Shown here piece by piece: positions 1 to 11,120 of a DNA stretch of 64,000 bases. Made by a program: the position numbers and the translations under genes. Under the pieces are notes generated by a model. It saw nothing but the letters and a program-made list of their open reading frames with translations. It was not told the origin of the DNA and ran no database searches. Location of the stretch: NCBI GenBank assembly GCA_023630585.1, contig CM042568.1, forward strand, positions 3,885,016 to 3,949,015. The letters run 5' to 3'. The number at the start of each line of letters is the position of its first letter. Within the stretch, counting starts at the first letter, position 1. The stretch is from Cranoglanis bouderius (Eukaryota; Chordata; Actinopteri; Siluriformes; Cranoglanididae).

Positions 1-260
1 ATGAAATAAACCTTGCCACATCAACTCTGACCTGAAATCACATCTCTGCGAACTTCAGGTGTTTTCACATATGCAGTGATTCATCAGTTTGATTGTAACC
101 ATGGTGTGTTCTCCACTTTGGTGCAGTTCTTTAGGCAGGTCAGAATAGAGTGATCACATTCAGGTGTGGACCAAAACAATTGGTCTGAGCGCATCTGAGG
201 GAGGTGGTCTCGATCCACTTCCAAAGGTACTCTAGTCAGGCTTGACTCTTAATTGGCTAG
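1..260. repeat. Dispersed repeat, copy A
   Basis: This stretch is related in inverted orientation to 34316-34445. Shared landmarks include GAGGTGGTCTCGATCCACTT near 200-220, matched as the reverse complement near 34330-34355, and an AGTTCTTTAG..GAGTGATCACA-type block. Two diverged copies 34 kb apart indicate an old interspersed element, probably a DNA-transposon remnant. No coding potential is visible. Confidence 0.55.
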
Positions 261-579
261 ACTGCAGGAAGTGAATTAAACATGCCATGTGTGTTGGGTT
301 GTAGCATTCTTTTTGTAGATGCAAGGTGCTAAACTGAGCCAAAGGACAGAGCTGTAGAACTGCAGAAATGCCATGTGATGTGGAGATTTGCATCAACAAA
401 CTCAAAGAGGATAATAAATGCTGAATGTAAACAAAATGGTTCAGACTAGTTACTTGTATAATTATCTAATAATTTATGTTGTGTTGGCTGTGTGTTCTTT
501 GTGCTCGGATGATTTTTCTGATTTCTGTGCGTAACTGGTAACTCGTAAAAAGGTTTGTCTCAGCCAACGTTTTTCTTCG

Positions 580-1275
580 TGATCAGCCATAACATTAAAA
601 CCACCTGCCTAATATCATGTAGGTCCCCCTTGTGCCACCAAAACAGCTCTGACACATTGAGGCATGGACTCCACAAGTCCTCTGAAGGTTTTCTGTGGTA
701 TCTGGCACCAAGACGTTAGCAGCAGATCCTATAAGTCCTGTATGTTGCAAGGTGGGGTCTCCATGGATCGGACTTGTTTGTGCAAAACATCCCACAGATG
801 CTCAATCAATGGGCAATTTGAAGGCCAACTAAACACCTTGAACTCTTGGTCATCTTCTTCAAACCAAAGAACAGTTTTTGCAGTGTGGCAGGGCACATTA
901 TCCTGCTGAAAGGGGTCACTGCCATTAGGGAATACTGTTTCCATGAAGGGGTGTGCTTGGTCTGCAACAATGTACGTGTCAAAGTAACATCCACATGAAT
1001 GCCAGGACCCAAGGTTTCCCAGCAGAACATTGCCCACAGCATCACATTGCCTCCGCTGGCATGCCTTCTTCCAATGGAACATCCTGGTGCCATCTCTTCC
1101 TCAAGTAAGCAGCGCACACACAGCCGGCTGCCTAATATATCCCACTCCTTGACAGGTGCCATTGTAATGAGGCAATCAATGTTATTCAGTTCACCTGTCA
1201 TGCTAACCACTAAGCCATCATACCCCCAGTCTGATGAATCATTTGAGCCAATCTTTTGGAATTGTCGCTTTATCA
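580..1275 (-). mobile_element. Tc1-like transposon remnant (subfamily A)
   Basis: The - strand retains transposase pieces in two frames. One has a VMLWAMFCWETLG-type core. Another has QQDNVPCHTAKTV (second catalytic Asp) followed by IEHLWDVLHKQVRSME (the catalytic Glu region of the DD34E triad). The frames are broken by indels and part of the usual segment before the Glu is missing, so it is dead. The low-coordinate edge begins with a TGATCAGCCATAACATTAAA terminal motif. A tRNA-SINE-like head (GGCTTAGTGGTTAGCAT on the - strand near 1196-1222) interrupts it, suggesting a later insertion. Confidence 0.75.
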
Positions 1276-1782
1276 TGTCATACCTAATTAGCCTAGGAAT
1301 TGGGAATCTAATTTCAAATGTCGCTTGTTGCTGAAATCATGGCTCATGGTGGGACAGTAGGGCAACAAATCTATATTTGTTTGGGGTTCTTGCACCCATT
1401 TCCACCCCACCCCCAATCAGGGACACACCACCATGATATAGGTTGCAAGAAAACTGCCAAAACCAGCAACAATTCAAAACTGGAATGGCTTTAGATTTTA
1501 TTGCCTAGCAATTGTTCTATAAACAATGCATCCAGCATTGAGTTCGTCCAAATCAGAAATGGAGAAAAGGTACAGCTCGACCTTTTTTGCAATAGAAAGC
1601 TCGACCATCTGTAGCACCGCAAGTAATATTCCAGATTTATCAAAGAATGTCTTTCATAACATTTGTTGATTTTGGAGCCTTGCACAATTTTTCAAACATT
1701 CCAGAGATATCTTGTGTTGTTTCTTGATATCTACTTCAAATCCACGTCTCTACAGAGTCCGAGTGTTGAGCGGGGACTTTCT
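1276..1782. other. Intergenic stretch without recognised features
   Basis: The short open frames here have no recognisable domain or splice structure. I see nothing supportable. Confidence 0.5.
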
Positions 1783-1953
1783 GTGAGTGTGTGTGTATGT
1801 GTGTGTGTGTGAGTGAGTGAGTGTGTGGGATGTGTGTGATATGCGTTTGGATGATGAAGCTCTTTGGATCCTAGTAGGGAACAGGTTTGATTTTCCTTTG
1901 GCACATCACTGCTGGTCAGCAGTGATCAGAGCTTAAGAGATGTTTTATGGCTT

Positions 1954-2000
<47 letters not shown>

Positions 2001-2109
2001 GGTGTTTGTGAGCTGTAAAATGCATGATTTGTGAACAAACTTTTGTGCTTTTTTTTCGTCTCGTTTTATGTTCTTCTTTGTGGTGGCTTTTTGGCTCTCT
2101 CCTCCAGCC

Positions 2110-2144
<35 letters not shown>

Positions 2145-2160
2145 TGTGTGTGTGTGAGTG
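1783..2160. repeat. (TG)n / poly-G microsatellite cluster
   Basis: Three TG tracts (about 1785-1830, 1957-1983 and 2111-2156) and a run of more than 15 G (about 1984-2002) make up most of this stretch. The His/Thr-rich open frames across it are repeat translation, not genes. Confidence 0.9.
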
Positions 2161-3020
2161 GTATTTGTGGACTCTGATGAGTAATTAGAGCTGGTGGCTC
2201 TTGGTTTGTGTGTTAGGGCTGTTTTGATGGCCACATTCCCTGCTTTTGGTCCGTTTCTGTTGTAAACAAGCTCTGCCTCTTTGACTGGATGCCACTGAGG
2301 GGATGGGGTTTTTTGGGATTTGATTCATGTGGCTTGTGCCTTCCTTCATGCGCTGGAAAGCTGTTCAGAGACGATGAACAGCACTGCTAGTTTAGCTTTA
2401 GCTAGCGTTAGTCAGAACATTTGCGCTTCAAAAGGAACACGTTTGTTGTCTAAATGCAGAACTTTTATTTAACTCTAGTTTTCTTTAACAGGTTTTCTTT
2501 AGTTTATTCACCTCCACTAGCTGGACAATTCCACATTTGGGTTCAACTGTTATTACATTTACAGATCTGTATGTAAAGTAAAGGTAAAAGACATTTTAAG
2601 ACAAATTACTTAAACTGCAAGAAAGCCTACAAGAACTACAGAAAACATCGCTGATCTGTCCCATTTCACTATAACTACACTTTATGCTGAAATATAATCA
2701 TTAAAGTATTTAATTATTTTTTTTTTTTTTACATTAATCTGTTTAACACGTCATGCTTAAAGCATCCTTTTCCACAAGTCGTCCAGTTTAAGTTATCAAA
2801 ACTTCAACACTCACTCAACCCTGTTACCTGAAAACATTCACCCCTATGAAATATTTGGAACATTCCATGAGTCACAAGTCATATCTTTTCAATTTCCTGA
2901 GGATCACGGGAAGAAGAAAATGAAGTTCTCTCATTCTTGTTTATGAATGGTTTTGCTAATGATTAGTTTTAAAATGATTAGTTTTGCTAATTCTGTGCTT
3001 AAAAACTCAACCCTGTTTCT
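2161..3020. other. AT-rich intergenic/intronic stretch
   Basis: No coding, RNA or repeat feature is supportable apart from a short T-run near 2720. It may belong to an upstream intron of igfbp3, whose first two exons are not identified in the window. Confidence 0.4.
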
Positions 3021-3021
3021 C

Positions 3022-3500
3022 ATTTAAAGTCCCCATGAAGTGTGCGGCGTTATTCGATGTGTTGACGTAATTTGCACTGAAACAGGAAGTTAGGGCGGGA
3101 CATATCGAGTGACTCCTCTCCATTTTAAATAGATAACGGCATTTAGATTACCTCATAGCCCGGGCTAAGCCGTACTTGACAGTTAGTACCATGGACGCGA
3201 GCCCGAGCAATAACGATGCAATGTGATTTTTAGAATGTTGGGGGCGGGACACTTCAGATTCAAGAGAGCGTTTGATTGGACAGAAAGTCTGATGAGAAGC
3301 TGAAGTGCAGAATGATGTCATCAAAATTGTTTATCCGTATTGGTGGTAGAGAGAGACTGTGCATTTTGTATGCATGTATCTTCTAAATGTGAATTGTGTC
3401 ATTGTTTTGGAGCGCGCAAGCTTATAGATAACCTTAAGGTGAATATATTCAAACTAGAAGCCACAAAACTTCCATTTTTATTTCATGGGGATTTTAAGAG
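3022..3500. mobile_element. MITE-like element with ~18-bp terminal inverted repeats
   Basis: The left end TTTAAAGTCCCCATGAAG (about 3024-3041) is the near-perfect reverse complement of the right end TTCATGGGGATTTTAA (about 3482-3497). The body is non-coding. Matching inverted termini about 475 bp apart define a non-autonomous DNA transposon. An A-rich run with AAAG repeats follows at 3532-3563. Confidence 0.65.
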
Positions 3501-4357
3501 CAAAACACAGCCTGTGAGCAAATCAATACTTTAAAAAAAAAAAAAAAAAGAAAGAAAGAAAAGAGGTGTGTTAATGGGTTAACACATGATGCATATTTTC
3601 TTAAATTCAAAAATGAAATCAACTGGTTGGTCATTCATATTTTATGAGCAGTGTGAATTAGGTTTCATTTCAGCCCCTGGAACACTGAACAGGAAGGTCT
3701 TTGAATCGAGACTACTGCTCCGCTTCCACATTTTACTTCCTCATTACCCTCGTTCGTTAATTCACGATTCTGTTTTTAACCGCTCACAGCTTCAGACCGG
3801 TTTCTGTACCTCCTGTAGACCTGTGTTTGCTCGGATTCTGGAGCTGTTACAGCGTTAAAGTGCTTCTAATCCCGTATTTCTGAGCTACGGTTTGCGGTGT
3901 GGTGTGTTTAGCTGGTTTAGTGGAGTTTTGGGTCAGAGGCTCGCTGCCAGACGCTGTTTTCATTGAAAGGATTGCATTTCCTGGAAATGAACCTCAATAT
4001 TTATTTCCCAGGGGACAAATTAGAGTCAAGGTACACAGACAGATTCATAAAATCACCGCTAATGCCCAAATTCATGGCAGTCTCTATTTTGCACAGTCTG
4101 TGTTTTGGAGGTTTGGTTCCTGTCAAGGTTTCTTCCATCATGCCTTGTGCATTTTAGGTCCAGGTCTTTGAAGGAGGTCTTTATGAGAATCCTACCTCGG
4201 AAATGGCATCGGGAGCAAACACGACACCAAATCCTGCTCCCTCTTTGATAGATTTCTTTATTTTTAAATAGACACATGAAACTATTTTTAAAACATTGAA
4301 CTGAAAGCGGTGTTTTCAGTTGTACATTCACGCTGTGCACTGCGGCTGTGTGCGCAG

Positions 4358-4477
4358 GGTCCATGTCGAAGGGAAATGGATGGCATACTTAACATGCTGA
4401 AGATCACAGACATGGTGAACCCCAGAGGCTTCCGCATCCCAAACTGTGACAGGAAAGGCTTCTACAGGAAAAAACAG
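4358..4477 (+). CDS. igfbp3: Insulin-like growth factor-binding protein 3, penultimate exon (thyroglobulin type-1, first half)
   Basis: The exon is exactly 40 codons, bounded by TGTGCGCAG| and AACAG|GTGAGA. It encodes GPCRREMDGILNMLK then NPRGFRIPNCDRKGFYRKKQ. GPC opens the IGFBP carboxyl-terminal thyroglobulin domain, and PNCDRKGFYRKKQ is its conserved core. Secreted IGFBPs bind IGF-I and IGF-II and control their access to the IGF1 receptor. The MDGILN..L..NPRG segment resembles IGFBP-3 more than IGFBP-5 or -2. The tail-to-tail neighbour igfbp1 agrees, as the two are adjacent in vertebrates. The exon is phase 0 at both ends, as usual for this family. The amino-terminal IGF-binding exon and the central exon were not found here and probably lie left of base 1. 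Confidence 0.93.
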
Positions 4478-6244
4478 GTGAGAGATACATGCAATGTTTG
4501 AAAGATTTCGCAGTGGAACACTACAGCTATGGAAAGGTTTTTAAAATAAAATAATGTTTTGGGGTAAAATGTAATCTAGCACCTCTATGTTCTTCAAAGG
4601 TGTTTTGAAGTGCTAACAGGTCTAGCTTTCTAAAGGAATATTAATAAAATAAAAATCTGATTTCATTTATAACAAGAAAGAAACGCCCATAAGTTACACT
4701 ATAATGAGATAAGGCTTAAGTTCCCCTTACAGGAAAGTGACTTGATTCATTTCTCGTCATGGTGTCATGAACACATGATGTCATTGGTTTACTTGGAGTT
4801 CGCGAGCATAAATTCAGGGCATAACATTTCAAAATGCACCTTGTTTTTCACACGTGATCACACTGCTTTCATATCAGTCTCCTTCAGTTATTTTTTTCCG
4901 GGTGATTAGCGCCGGGCCGAACGAGCGCTAAGGCCCCGTCTCTCTCTCGCTCTCTCGGGGCCAAACCGAGCGTGGCCGCCGTGGTGGCCATCTTGCGTAA
5001 CCCGCCCTGAGAGAGCGACGTCAAGGTGGCTACTGGGGTCTGGGCCTCTCCCCATAATTATCGGACTCCTTGTGCCGGCTGCATGAAAATAGATTTGAGC
5101 CACTTCCAGATTCACGCGGTCGGCCCACAACTGGTTTATAATAAATGAGTGTCCCAGACGCCTTCATATGGATGCACTTATCCTCCATCATCAAGAGCAA
5201 TATTTATACAACATGGCAGGTCCTGCTTAATGGAAGTCTTTTTGTTGACCCGCAATCTAAAAAAACCTGTCTTCACATCACTATCTTTTCATATATAATG
5301 TATATTACTGTGACAATTATGAAAATAAGCCACCCCCGTAGGAGAGGGGGTGGTGACCGTTTTAACGACGGGGTGTTTACTTTTTGCGGTCAGCACAACG
5401 CTTAGCCTCATGCTAATGATTAAACCTGAACATTTTTGCTGCATCGTGCAAATTTGATTAGCAGAAAGCTAGCCTGCTTTGCGGTCAGTTTTCAGAGCTT
5501 ATTTTGGTTTCATGTGGGCATATAGGTGGACATTTAGGTAGCTATTGTGATAAAGTATTAAATTATTATTATTATTATTATTATTAATGAAGCATAATGC
5601 TGAAAGCTAGGCAAAAACAAGATCCTTAGCCTTCACTCTCCCACACACAGTTTTTTTTAAGGTTCCCAGTCTGGATATTGTCTCTTGTCTCTCACTTCAT
5701 TTAGTTTCGCGAGTTCCACACAGGCCTCCCAGTCTCGAGCGAATTCCCTTGGTATCACACACTGCGAGGAATGAATCAATGGGCCATTTACGAATCATCG
5801 AGTCCTCTTATGCTCTCATGGAACCGTTGGTTTTGTTGTGTTGTTGTATTTTTTTTAGACACTAGACAGGACTTTGACCTTTAGTTAAATTGGCAGCTAA
5901 ATAACAGCCCTCTGGGCTGGAGCGCCAAGCTCTGTAAGTCATTTGTAGCACCCATAATTTGGAGCCGGGGGTATAATCAGCAATGGATGATTTGTACTGG
6001 CCAGCGGGAGGCTGAAAATAGAAGTTGGCACTGGTGAGCTTCACACACTGGCCCTGAGCAAATATTTCAGCCTCCCTGTGTTTACCTTTAAGCTGCTCTA
6101 TATGAACACAAAACAGGATGTGCATCGTAAAAAAAAAAAAGACAACCCACTGAAAATACCTAGTCGGGGTGAGGTTTAAAACTGTTTAAAACAAAACGCA
6201 AATGAGTAAATCAATTAATACTCCTGTCTATCATTCTCTCTCAG
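4478..6244 (+). other. igfbp3: igfbp3 last intron
   Basis: The intron is bounded by |GTGAGA and CTCTCTCAG|. Inside are the CpG-rich patch at 4903-5130, a small perfect-stem hairpin (CCACCCCC / GGGGGTGG, about 5332-5357), an ATT microsatellite (5564-5587) and otherwise unremarkable sequence. Confidence 0.85.
4903..5130. promoter_or_regulatory. CpG-rich patch in igfbp3 intron, candidate regulatory element
   Basis: In otherwise AT-rich DNA this block is strongly GC- and CpG-rich. It contains a GGCCCCG...CGGGGCC inverted repeat (4932-4963) around a CT-repeat loop, a GCCATCTTG (YY1-like) motif near 4985-4995, and a CCATAATTATCGG (homeodomain-type TAATTA core) near 5051-5063. A Pro/Arg-rich open frame on the - strand is a by-product of composition. 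An intronic enhancer, internal promoter or GC-rich mobile fragment are all possible. Function is inferred only. Confidence 0.35.
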
Positions 6245-6370
6245 TGCTGGCCATCTAAGGGCCGAAAACGCGGCATATGCTGGTGCGTGGACAAATACGG
6301 CCAGCCCCTGCCAGGCTTCGATGGAAAGGAGAGAGGAAACGCGCAGTGCTACGCCATGGAAAGCCAATAG
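6245..6370 (+). CDS. igfbp3: Insulin-like growth factor-binding protein 3, last coding exon
   Basis: CTCTCAG| opens the exon in phase 0 and TAG at 6368-6370 ends it (41 codons plus stop). It reads CWPSKGRKRGICWCVDKYGQ, then PLPGFDGKERGNAQCYAMESQ. CWCVDKYG is the thyroglobulin-1 signature. KGRKRG with the preceding FYRKKQC forms the basic patch that in IGFBP-3 and -5 binds heparin and the acid-labile subunit and acts as a nuclear-import signal. All cysteines of the second half-domain are present. DKYGQPLPG matches the IGFBP-3 type better than IGFBP-5. It is co-linear with the exon at 4358-4477. Confidence 0.95.
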   Translation, partial: CWPSKGRKRGICWCVDKYGQPLPGFDGKERGNAQCYAMESQ

Positions 6371-6757
6371 AAAAGAGCAGACGGGTGAAGGAAAGAGAAA
6401 GCGAGATCGAGGGAGTGTGTCTACACTGAAGAATCTCCATGCTCAGACCCTCCATCTCGGACTTGTATGTCGGTCCTCCTGGAAAAAAATATCGAGGGGG
6501 GTGGGGAGGGGGGGCTTAAAATTCTGGGCTTTCCTGAGCTTCAACGAGCTTTAATTTATTTCTGTGCTCCACGCTTTAGCAGCAGTGGAATCCTAGATGC
6601 TTGCAGGAGAGAAAGAGATTGATGGATGAAGGGATGTGGGTATGTCTCAGGAGGCAGTGGAGCAGTAATGAGTGGACGCAATTGAGACAAGGCTGACCGC
6701 AAAAAAAAAAAAAAAAAAGGACATGGAAGAAGGCACTAACGCTACAGAGCACTTCCT

Positions 6758-6761
<4 letters not shown>

Positions 6762-6803
<42 letters not shown>
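6762..6803. repeat. (GT)n microsatellite
   Basis: About 21 GT units downstream of the igfbp3 stop codon. A Cys/Val repeat open frame across it is artefactual. Confidence 0.95.
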
Positions 6804-6808
<5 letters not shown>

Positions 6809-7434
6809 GCTATTATAATAACTTAACCATGTTCATACCTATCAGTGGCTTTTCAAAGCTTAGTTTCACCTTTAATACACATTCCTGTTACGTAAAATTG
6901 GGAATTAGAATGAAACAAGATTTTATTGATCGGATTCAGTATCAAGAGCATGTGCATGATGCATGAATACAACATGAGTATAAACTCACTATATTAGGAC
7001 TGATCATAAAACCTTCATGACTTCCATATCCGCTTTATTTCCTCTGCATATACAATATGTCTTAACTATCAGTCTCAAAATGTCCTATAAACACTCCTGC
7101 AGTTACTTTAAGAGACATTCTAAACATAGCAACGCTTTTTCTTGCTTGAGTGACAGCCGACCATTTTTCTGGCTTTTAAACAAGTGTGTGAAGCTGAACT
7201 CTTTCCAGAAGACTTCCTTGTTCCACGCACCCTAACATGAGCCAAAATAGGATGTTTTGTTTTTGTTTTTTTTGACTGTGTATACAAAGATTGTCTTCAT
7301 GTCACTAGATTTTGGTTCATTGCATTATATTTTCAGGAAGTAATGTTTGTTATGAAATTTCTGACTGTGGCTTTAAATGTATGCTGGATTTTTGGATAAC
7401 TTGCTCAGTCTTTTTCCTTTCAATGTTCTCATAA

Positions 7435-8160
7435 CAGCCAACTGGCTTAAAGGTGTAAAATCCCCAAATAGAGTAGAATTCTAAAACCTCCATCTGGCAT
7501 AAAACTTTCAAATTCCCAACTTGTGTAAAATTGTAAAATTCTTAACTGGTACAAAAGTCTAAAACTTACAAATAGTGAAAGATTGTAAAACCTCCAACTG
7601 GTGTAAAAATTGTGAAATCGTCAACTGGAGTAAAATTCAAAAGCCTCTGACTAGTAATTGTAATTGTAACATTCACAACTGGAGTGAAATACTAAAACTC
7701 TCACTAGCCTAGAATGGTCAAATCCCCAACTGGATTAAAAACTCCAGCAGGAATGAAAAATCTAAGACTAGCATAAAATTCCCCAAATAGAGCATCCAAC
7801 TAGTGAAAAATTATAAAAATACCCAACTGGAGTTAAATTGTAAAATCTCCAAATGGACTAAAACGAGCATAAAATGTTTAAATCCTTAACTACAGTAAAA
7901 TTCAGAAACATTCAATTTGTGTAAAACTCTTAAACTCCCAATTATAGTGAAACATTCAAAAAACTGATGTAAAACTGTAAATTATTCAATTGAAGTAAAA
8001 TTCATAAACTTTAGCTAGCATAAAATTGTGAAATTCCCAACTGGAGGAAATTTATAAAACTTCCAACTTCTGAAAAATTGCAAAATTCCCAACTAGCTTA
8101 AAATTTTACATCCAACTGGTGCAAATTTGAAAAAATCCTCAGCTGGTGTGAACTTGACTA
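7435..8160. repeat. Degenerate ~35-bp tandem repeat block
   Basis: About 20 diverged units follow the pattern 'cccaactggtgtaaaattgt aaaa', varying in the words AACTGG, GTAAAATT and TCCCAAC. Spacing is irregular (about 30-40 bp), so this is an ancient decayed minisatellite, not a clean satellite. It lies between the igfbp3 stop codon and the first downstream AATAAA, so it may be transcribed. Confidence 0.75.
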
Positions 8161-9339
8161 AAATGCTAACATAGCCAATAAGGATCTGAAACACATTTTA
8201 GCTTGTACATGTTCACACATTTGTTCCAGTTTGGAGCTGATGATTGGGTTTGCAGGTACTTTATCCATTATTCCTAGATCTAGTAATTCCTTTAACTAGC
8301 CCTTATTGACTTTCCCCTCACCATTTCACTATTTTTGTTTGTAGCAATCCCATTAACATTTTGTAACTGTTCCATTACTTCATCATCTAGAGTCAAGTTT
8401 GGTAGATGAACCCTTAAAGACCTGATGAAATGATTCAACCTCCATGAAGATTTCAGGAGCATAACTTAAGCTGAAAGGCGTTCCAGTCTGATGCAAATTT
8501 TATTTTATTTTTTCAAATCTGTAAAAGTCAGATAAACCTGTTTCTAAGAATTATCTGGAGTCAAAGTGTAATCGGGAATTATTACTTTAAAAAAAAAAGT
8601 TTATCTGCCTCATTAAAATCGTATTTTAAGTCCAAACCCTACTGCACTACCCAAGCTAGGTCACAGATCAGCTACATACAATGCTAGTTACTTAGCATGC
8701 GCGTTATAAAGCCAATGTGAATCTGTAAATAGTTCAAAGGAAATATGCCAGACAAATCCGCAAAGCAATTTTTTCAACAATATGACGAGAGTCTGATAAA
8801 ATTTAGCATTAAAATATGGGGCAAAATACTTTTATCACTGCACACTCTTCGTTTTCTTTTCTGTTATGTTTCCTTTTCAGTTTTTTTTTAAATATATATT
8901 TTTACAATTTTTTTTGTGACCAAAGGCAAACTTTGCTGCGAACAGGGAAACTTAGTACACATTAAGCACCTACTCAGGCTTCTAGTGATATTCAAATGCT
9001 TCAAGTACAGTACAATGTAGCTAAGAGTATGGCTTTTTTTTTTTTTTTTCATTATACTGGCTTCTTTTGGACTAAATCCCCATTGTGATAAGCTATAAGC
9101 AAGAAAATAAACAAGAAACCAAAACTGCTACCTGGGGACATTACAGCACACCATGTGTAAACAGTATTTTGCCAATATTAACTTGTGTGGCTAGATTTTT
9201 ATGTGTCCGGTTATTCCCAGTGCCTTAAAACAGGGAGATATATCTGTGTATATTTTTACTTTCAATAATTAAAGATCTAATTTAAGGAACAACTGCCATT
9301 TTTGTGTGGTTCTTCTTGCATGCTCACATGTACCTGTGA

Positions 9340-9345
9340 AATAAA
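9340..9345 (+). terminator. igfbp3: Candidate igfbp3 polyadenylation signal
   Basis: AATAAA hexamer on the + strand. An earlier AATAAA exists at 9106-9111. Its role is inferred from position only. Confidence 0.3.
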
Positions 9346-9378
9346 AAGGAAGTTTCACAGTCTTGGCATATCACTGAT

Positions 9379-9384
9379 TTTATT
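9379..9384 (-). terminator. igfbp1: Candidate igfbp1 polyadenylation signal
   Basis: TTTATT on the + strand is AATAAA on the igfbp1 strand, about 1.4 kb past its stop codon. With the + strand signal at 9340 it would make the two convergent transcripts end in almost the same place. Other AATAAA hexamers closer to the igfbp1 stop may be used instead. Confidence 0.3.
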
Positions 9385-9661
9385 AAAAGAATATATATAC
9401 ACTACAGACTAATATATAATTTCTACATTTACTACAAAACAAAACAAAATTGATACCCAGGTAGGTATTTAGATGAACAGTAGCAGCATATAGATGTTCA
9501 GGCTGTTGAGGTCAAAGGCATCGATGCAAGACAAAATAAAGATCCACACAAATGCGTAATGTTCCATCACGCTTGCAAGAAGACATTGGTAACCCAGTCC
9601 TCCCAATCTGAATGCACCAAATCTATTTCAACCTGTGAACTTCAGACAGTGTTCTGAATGG

Positions 9662-9712
9662 CTGGCTGGATGGATGGATGGATGGATGGATAAATGGATA
9701 GATGGATGGATG
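9662..9712. repeat. (GGAT)n microsatellite
   Basis: Imperfect GGAT/GATA tetranucleotide run in the igfbp1 3' flank. Confidence 0.9.
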
Positions 9713-10760
9713 TGTTTTTTGTAGGGAGCCAAGGGACACGCCCGCAACATGGGTTTACAAATCCCTGTCTGGTTTTTCTCGCTTTCCCTGCGTAAAAATG
9801 TCCTGGCATGCAGCAATGTTGGAACCATATTCATAAAGTGTTCCTGCTTGTAACTAAAATGTATCCCAATGGTGTTATAACTCCTGCTCCCCAAACCAAC
9901 AGGAAGTCCATTTGCTTTTAAAGAAAAATGCAGCTTTTCTGAGATTTTCATATTCTAAAATGACAGAGGAACCAACGCGGAAGTGATGTCCAGAACGACG
10001 CCACAGAGTGAGGGACCTGAGGAAACAGAGGAACCTGCACTTCGGAGAGGTAGAAGCCTTATACGAGTCACAAACACAGCCCAGATCTGCGATCTACTTC
10101 AAAACATCTGGGATCAATTGGCAGTTGTCCCGTGTAAGTGGAAAAATCCAGAGCTATTCCTTCTAGGGGCAGGGGAAAAAAGAAACAGCCCGGACAAATT
10201 CACAAACACGGGCGTCGCAGGTTGAGGAAGAAAGTTCAGTAGACTCGCACGAATGTAGGCCGAATCGACATGTCATAAAGCAAATGAATGGTGAAGCTGT
10301 TTAAGTACAAAGCTCCTAAATTGGGGTGAGACTAAAAGTATGCAAACCCACTCTGCCTTTTTTCATAGTGGTGTGTGTTGCAATGGGTTTATAATATGTC
10401 CCATGGTCCTATTGCTATTTCTATGTAGCAACAGAGTTGTTTAATCCAAACAATAGTTATAGTAAAATAAAAATACAAATACAAATAATATAACAGTAAC
10501 CATACAATTTCAGCAAATATAAATACTTGTGAACGATTACTTATTTAGGAACCTTCAATAAATATATAGCGATATGAAACAAACAAAAAAATAAATTAAG
10601 AATGTCAATCTCTTTGTCAAGAAAAGGTTTAGTGTATGTACATAGTGCATTAAGCTCTATGTTGGAACCAAATGTCCCAGTGATATTTTTTAGTTAGTCC
10701 TGATTAAGAAAAGTGTTTTTTTAATGAAATTCAGCTTGTGCGTGAGAGGAGCGGCAGGGT

Positions 10761-10886
10761 TCAGTGAGTGATCTCCTGTTGGCAGAGGGCATCTTCAGGG
10801 ACATCACTGGATCCTGTGATTCTCTTTCCGTTCCAAGCGGACACGCACCAACAACGTGCAGCCTGGCTGACGAGGGACGTCTCGCA
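10761..10886 (-). CDS. igfbp1: Insulin-like growth factor-binding protein 1, last coding exon
   Basis: The acceptor ...CAAACACAG| opens phase 0 and TGA at 10761-10763 ends it (41 codons plus stop). It encodes CETSLVSQAARCWCVSAWNG, then KRITGSSDVPEDALCQQEITH. CWCVSAWNGKRI.GSS is the IGFBP-1 form of the thyroglobulin-1 signature; other IGFBPs have CWCVDKYG. This settles paralogue identity. It completes the carboxyl-terminal IGF-binding domain of a secreted protein that sequesters IGFs and is typically induced by fasting, stress and hypoxia. I see no RGD in this exon, unlike mammalian IGFBP-1, which carries an integrin-binding RGD near its carboxyl end. Confidence 0.95.
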   Translation of the reverse strand, partial: CETSLVSQAARCWCVSAWNGKRITGSSDVPEDALCQQEITH

Positions 10887-11120
10887 CTGTGTTTGAGACA
10901 GAACGGACATAAAAAGAAACAGATCTGGTTTAGCATATGGTTCTCTGATCTGTTCGACCTCAAGGTGTAGATAAAGTAGTTTGAAGTAAACATACAGTAT
11001 GTACATGCATGTAACCTAAAGATCATACGACCATACGGAACCACACCGTCAGTGGAGGTCAAAGCAATTCAAGCGAATACATTTTTGCAAGTTGGCCTTG
11101 GTCTTCACGTTCAAGCTCAC

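Larger units (their letters stand above)
6371..9360 (+). other. igfbp3: igfbp3 3' flank / possible long 3' UTR
   Basis: No further coding exon is expected after the TAG. The stretch holds an A-run (6702-6718), the (GT)n tract at 6762-6803, the degenerate tandem block at 7435-8160, and T-rich sequence. AATAAA occurs at 9106-9111 and 9340-9345. How far the transcript extends cannot be decided from sequence. Confidence 0.4.

Noticed and set aside
3899..4171. 90-codon open frame just upstream of the igfbp3 exon as the central igfbp3 exon
   Set aside because: Composition and residues do not resemble an IGFBP linker and I see no matching donor in phase 0 before 4358.
4358..6370. IGFBP-5 or IGFBP-2 as the identity of the + strand thyroglobulin exons
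   Set aside because: NPRGFRIPNCDRKGFYRKKQ with DKYGQPLPG and adjacency to igfbp1 fit IGFBP-3; IGFBP-5 and -2 are usually paired with each other.
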